A DNA stretch of 33,296 nt from Beroe ovata (taxonomy: Eukaryota > Ctenophora > Nuda > Beroida > Beroidae), in NCBI GenBank assembly GCA_946803715.1, contig CAMPET010000407.1:1-33296 (forward strand). The letters run 5' to 3'. The notes below the pieces were generated by a model that saw nothing but the letters and a program-made list of their open reading frames with translations, did no database searches and was not told the DNA's origin. Made by a program: the position numbers and the translations under genes. Shown piece after piece: positions 31,301-33,296 of the stretch. Position 1 is the first letter of the stretch. Every line of letters starts with the position of its first letter.

Positions 31301-31575
31301 TATAACCGTTACCATGACAACACTCTCTCTATCTCCACCCCTATAACCGTTACCATGACAACACTCTCTATCCTCTTCCCCTATAATCGTTACCATGACA
31401 ACACACTCTCTCCCAGCTCCGAACTAAGGATGGGAGGCGTGGCCACATCAAGGAAGCACTTGGAACACACGGGCACTGCAAGATAACATTCGATAAGCCA
31501 ATCAAACAGAGCGATACCGTCCTCCTGCATTTGTACAAGAGAGTATTCCCCCCGTGGCACTTCCAGTACAGCTAA
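25328..31575 (+). CDS. TSR1: Pre-rRNA-processing protein TSR1
   Basis: Fifteen exons, 728 residues (human 804): 25328-25479, 25612-25730, 25934-26036, 26270-26409, 26579-26703, 28148-28309, 28436-28561, 28723-28870, 29078-29217, 29367-29509, 29643-29973, 30105-30195, 30381-30510, 30787-30904, 31417-31575. TSR1 is a GTPase-like but inactive factor on late pre-40S ribosomes. Seen: KAGPLKQPKKAHKHGKHR at the N-terminus, ITGYVRGGTMDANQLVHI, GEQTWPTEED, an acidic region, DTPARIRFQKYRGLKSF, VFSLLPHEQKM, VILSGHPLKI and GRRGHIKEALGTHGH. The start at 25328 matches the human MAAHRPGPLKQ; another in-frame ATG sits 15 nt upstream. The last exon occurs again at 32082-32240. Confidence 0.95.
25742..25885 (+). 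repeat. 18-bp minisatellite (ctgacaccacttctcaca) in TSR1 intron 2
   Basis: Eight units at exact 18-bp spacing from 25742. Its reverse complement matches the unit at 3462-3561 in ATG2 intron 2. The period keeps frames open, which explains long ORFs here on both strands; the exons at 25730 and 25934 join across it in phase. Confidence 0.95.
26200..26221. repeat. Perfect 22-bp palindrome in TSR1 intron 3
   Basis: GTACAATGTATACATTGTAC (26201-26220) is its own reverse complement, and the flanking bases extend it by one pair. Related gtacaatgtat and tacactgtac pieces follow within 40 bp, just before the acceptor at 26269. Confidence 0.85.
26731..28105 (+). repeat. Dispersed intronic repeat family, copies in TSR1 intron 5
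   Basis: Almost the whole 1,444-bp intron. Module 1 (gagctagctc, gattcgaattctacg, aaaaatagg, gaacac) occurs near 26741, 27089 and 27608. Module 2 (ttttggacgcagaatcgat, then cttccctgag) occurs near 26960, 27487 and, more diverged, 28020. The block cccattgattttgctaaatc to gagagatggcttgta occurs twice (27208 and 27722), about 515 bp apart. The same modules fill EDRF1 intron 2 (7296-8030) in the same window orientation, although the two host genes are transcribed in opposite directions. Confidence 0.85.
30545..30588 (+). repeat. 12-bp minisatellite (tgttatacaggg) in TSR1 intron 13
   Basis: Three exact copies and a partial fourth shortly after the donor at 30511; related ttatacattatacagg sequence precedes it. 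Confidence 0.85.
31259..31405 (+). repeat. ~40-bp minisatellite built around an X-box-like site
   Basis: Four units of the form ccctataaccgttaccatgacaacactct, just before the last TSR1 exon. Each holds one gttaccatgacaac (first copy gtttccatgacaac). The same array recurs after the N at 31958, with three units. Confidence 0.9.
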
Positions 31576-31891
31576 CACTCATAACTCAAGTGATAGTGAC
31601 TTCAAGTGATCGGACTATTCACTTAACATATGTCTCTCTAATGATAAGAGAGTTAGTGGTTGGGGTCTGTATTTCATTCTGATTTTTAGCCGGTGTTTTA
31701 CCTAACTTATTAATCAATGTTTGATCGTTTTACTGATTCACTCTCTTTTGTTTGAAAATCAGTTTTGACCTACATGAACATACAAATTATTCTCATTAAC
31801 CTAAGTTCATTGTTTTATAGGATGTCAAGTAGCTGCAAGTCAAAGTTGTCAGAATACGGGGTGACAACAACATAAGCTGTTGTCCTTCAAC
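31576..31891. promoter_or_regulatory. Spacer TSR1-phosphatase (first copy)
   Basis: 316 bp between the TSR1 stop and the phosphatase ATG, in the same orientation. It must contain the TSR1 3' end and the phosphatase 5' region. A ttgttttatag|gatgtcaagtag acceptor-like site lies about 70 bp before the ATG and is kept in both copies (near 31820 and 32480). Confidence 0.4.
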
Positions 31892-31957
31892 ATGCCCAAG
31901 AAGAAGAAAACCCCTGCTGGGAAGTACTCTAGAATAGTACCTGGACTGTTGCTAGGC
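31892..31957 (+). pseudogene. Truncated first copy of the phosphatase 5' end (probable assembly duplicate)
   Basis: MPKKKKTPAGKYSRIVPGLL then LG, cut at the N at 31958. It differs from the full copy at 32551 by one residue (Lys for Arg at position 4). It is best read as the other allele's contig end and not as a real truncated gene. Confidence 0.7.
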
Positions 31958-31958
31958 N
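31958..31958. other. Single-N contig join with step-back duplication
   Basis: Sequence before the N (about 31289-31957) is repeated after it (31959-32616) with scattered substitutions and small indels. Both copies end at the same gctaggc in the phosphatase frame, so the join lies exactly at the end of the first copy. Confidence 0.8.
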
Positions 31959-32081
31959 ATCTCCACCCCTATAACCGTTACCATGACAACTCACTCCCTA
32001 TCTCCACCTCTATACCCTTATCATGACAACTCACTCCCTATCTCCACCCCTATAACTGTTACCATGACAACACTCTCTCAG

Positions 32082-32240
32082 CTCCGCACTAAGGATGGGA
32101 GGCGTGGTCACATCAAGGAGGCACTGGGTACACACGGGCACTGCAAGATAACATTCGATAAACCCATCAAACAGAGCGATACCGTCCTCATGCATCTGTA
32201 CAAGAGAGTATTCCCCCCGTGGCACTTTCAGTACAGCTAA
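32082..32240 (+). pseudogene. TSR1: Second copy of the last TSR1 exon (probable allelic duplicate)
   Basis: 159 nt, same length, acceptor and stop as 31417-31575. Most differences are silent; one changes Leu to Met (VLLHLYKR to VLMHLYKR), and human also has Met there. It is intact, so nothing shows it to be a decayed gene. It should not be counted as an extra TSR1 exon. Confidence 0.75.
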
Positions 32241-32550
32241 CACTCATAACTCAAGTGACAGTGACTTCAAGTGATCGGACTCAACTCTCTCTAATGGTTA
32301 GAGAGGAAAGAGTGAGTGGTTGGGGTCTGTTTTTCATTCTGATTTTTAGCCGATGTTTTACCTAACTTATTAATCGATGTTTGATCGTTTAACTGATTCA
32401 CTCTCTTTTGTTTGAAAATCAGCTTTTATCTACATGAACATACATATTATTCTCATTAACCTAAGTTCATTGTTTTATAGGATGTCAAGTAGGTCTAATC
32501 AAAGTTGTCAGAATACGGGGTGACAACATCATAAGCTGTTGTCTGTCAAC

Positions 32551-33296
32551 ATGCCCAAGAGGAAGAAAACCCCTGCTGGAAAGTACTCTAGAATAGTACC
32601 TGGACTGTTGCTAGGCAACAAGGACTCAGTCACAGATCTGATCAACTCCCAATACTACGAGCTGATAGGGGTGGTGAATGTTAGCGGGGGAAAGCATTGT
32701 TACCATGACAACACACTCCGGATAGCTGTGCGGGACCATGCAGACTGTAGCATGCTCGAGTATTTCGAGAGTGCATGTTCATTTCTCGATCTCAATCTGA
32801 GAGCAGCCCTCCATCCACTGTGTCACAAGACTGAGATTAGGAGGGAGTTGAGAGAGTGGATCTCACAGAATCGTGTTCCACAGAGTGGTGTTGATCATTC
32901 CTTACTACAAACAAACACTCCTCCGCAGACAGTAACCACACCCTCACAAACACAGACAGGCGGGCCCACTATTCCCTCACAAACACAGACAGGCGGGCCC
33001 ACTATCCCCTCACAAACACAGACAGGCAAATCCTCTTCACAGAAGAATGGTGAACAGCTCAGACTAGCGAAACCTCGTTCCACACAGCTCCCAGCAACCC
33101 AAGGAGCAACATATGGGAGGGAGAGGGTTGTTCTGGTTCATTGCCGGGCTGGGATGCACCGATCCCCCACCATAGTGTGTGCATATCTCATATCACTGCT
33201 GCAGATGGGAGTTAGGGAGAAAGTGGGAGTTAGGGAGGAAGTGGGGGGAGTGGGAGTGGGGGAGAAAGTGGTGGGAGTGGGGGAGGAAGTGATGGG
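32551..33296 (+). CDS. Dual-specificity protein phosphatase with a long insert, runs off the window
   Basis: An open frame from ATG 32551 to the window end. Residues 14-80 look like a DUSP: RIVPGLLLGN, then ELIGVVNVS, AVRDHADCSMLEYFESACSF and LD; D62 is the likely general acid. The P-loop VHCRAGMHRSPTIVCAYLIS follows, with catalytic Cys198 and Arg204. In ordinary DUSPs about 12-15 residues separate the FxxA/FLD helix from HC; here there are about 117, rich in Ser/Thr/Gln, with an 11-residue unit (TIPSQTQTGGP type) repeated three times. The real exon probably ends near 33210 (GGA|gttagg), since the frame then enters purine-rich repeat. Substrate unknown. The 5' end is duplicated at 31892. Confidence 0.8.
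   Translation, partial: MPKRKKTPAGKYSRIVPGLLLGNKDSVTDLINSQYYELIGVVNVSGGKHCYHDNTLRIAVRDHADCSMLEYFESACSFLDLNLRAALHPLCHKTEIRRELREWISQNRVPQSGVDHSLLQTNTPPQTVTTPSQTQTGGPTIPSQTQTGGPTIPSQTQTGKSSSQKNGEQLRLAKPRSTQLPATQGATYGRERVVLVHCRAGMHRSPTIVCAYLISLLQMGVREKVGVREEVGGVGVGEKVVGVGEEVM
33211..33296 (+). repeat. Purine-rich minisatellite at window end
   Basis: gttagggagaaagtgggag and related units to the edge of the window; resembles the ggagttaga repeat at 6955-7066. Probably intronic. Confidence 0.7.

Noticed and set aside
33211-33296. Gly/Val/Glu-rich C-terminal extension of the phosphatase
   Set aside because: Purine-rich tandem repeat that follows a plausible donor at 33210; more likely intron than protein.

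Overview
This is a stretch of an animal nuclear genome. It is gene-dense, with many GT-AG introns mostly of about 80-350 bp, short intergenic gaps (roughly 240-360 bp between several neighbours), and abundant short minisatellites and palindromes inside introns. The proteins are metazoan-type housekeeping proteins plus a BTB-Kelch protein. The style suggests a compact early-branching invertebrate such as a sponge, but I cannot fix the taxon from sequence alone.

Layout: (1) 1-717 (+) internal exons of the autophagy lipid-transfer protein ATG2; (2) 970-1743 (+) the 3' two-thirds of the tRNA 2'-phosphotransferase gene TRPT1; (3) 2839-3409 (+) the first two coding exons of ATG2; (4) 3563-4452, a block of a ~172-bp satellite; (5) 4513-8958 (-) the N-terminal half of EDRF1; (6) 9195-10931 (-) a complete SAE1 (SUMO E1 subunit); (7) 11284-14363 (-) a complete BTB-BACK-Kelch gene; (8) a divergent promoter region; (9) 15153-24970 (+) a complete U2SURP/SR140 in 20 coding exons, one intron of which holds 4 kb of the same ~172-bp satellite; (10) 25328-31575 (+) a complete TSR1 ribosome-assembly gene; (11) 32551 to the window end (+) a dual-specificity phosphatase. 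I rebuilt the exons by hand from splice sites, reading phase and remembered vertebrate orthologues. In the four complete genes all exon phases chain and the totals are multiples of three (310, 585, 891 and 728 residues).

Assembly quality matters here. Six single N bases (969, 3562, 3806, 11637, 19535, 31958) behave like contig joins of unknown length, not like single uncertain bases. At 969 a piece carrying internal ATG2 exons is placed before the piece carrying the ATG2 start. At 3562/3806 both ATG2 (+) and EDRF1 (-) lose their 3' parts in satellite. At 31958 the sequence steps back and repeats about 660 bp with allele-like differences, duplicating the last TSR1 exon and the start of the phosphatase gene.

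The most unusual biology I can see is (a) about 50 copies of an RFX X-box-like 13-14-mer (for example GTTGCTATGGTAAC or GTTACCATGACAAC) spread through introns and spacers, one overlapping the TSR1 start codon and one inside the phosphatase coding frame; (b) a satellite with a 9-unit higher-order repeat of exactly 1,548 bp inside a U2SURP intron; (c) a phosphatase with about 117 residues inserted before its HCxxGxxR loop; and (d) an Arg-to-Cys change at a normally invariant TRPT1 position. I found no mobile-element protein, CRISPR array, rRNA or convincing tRNA gene.
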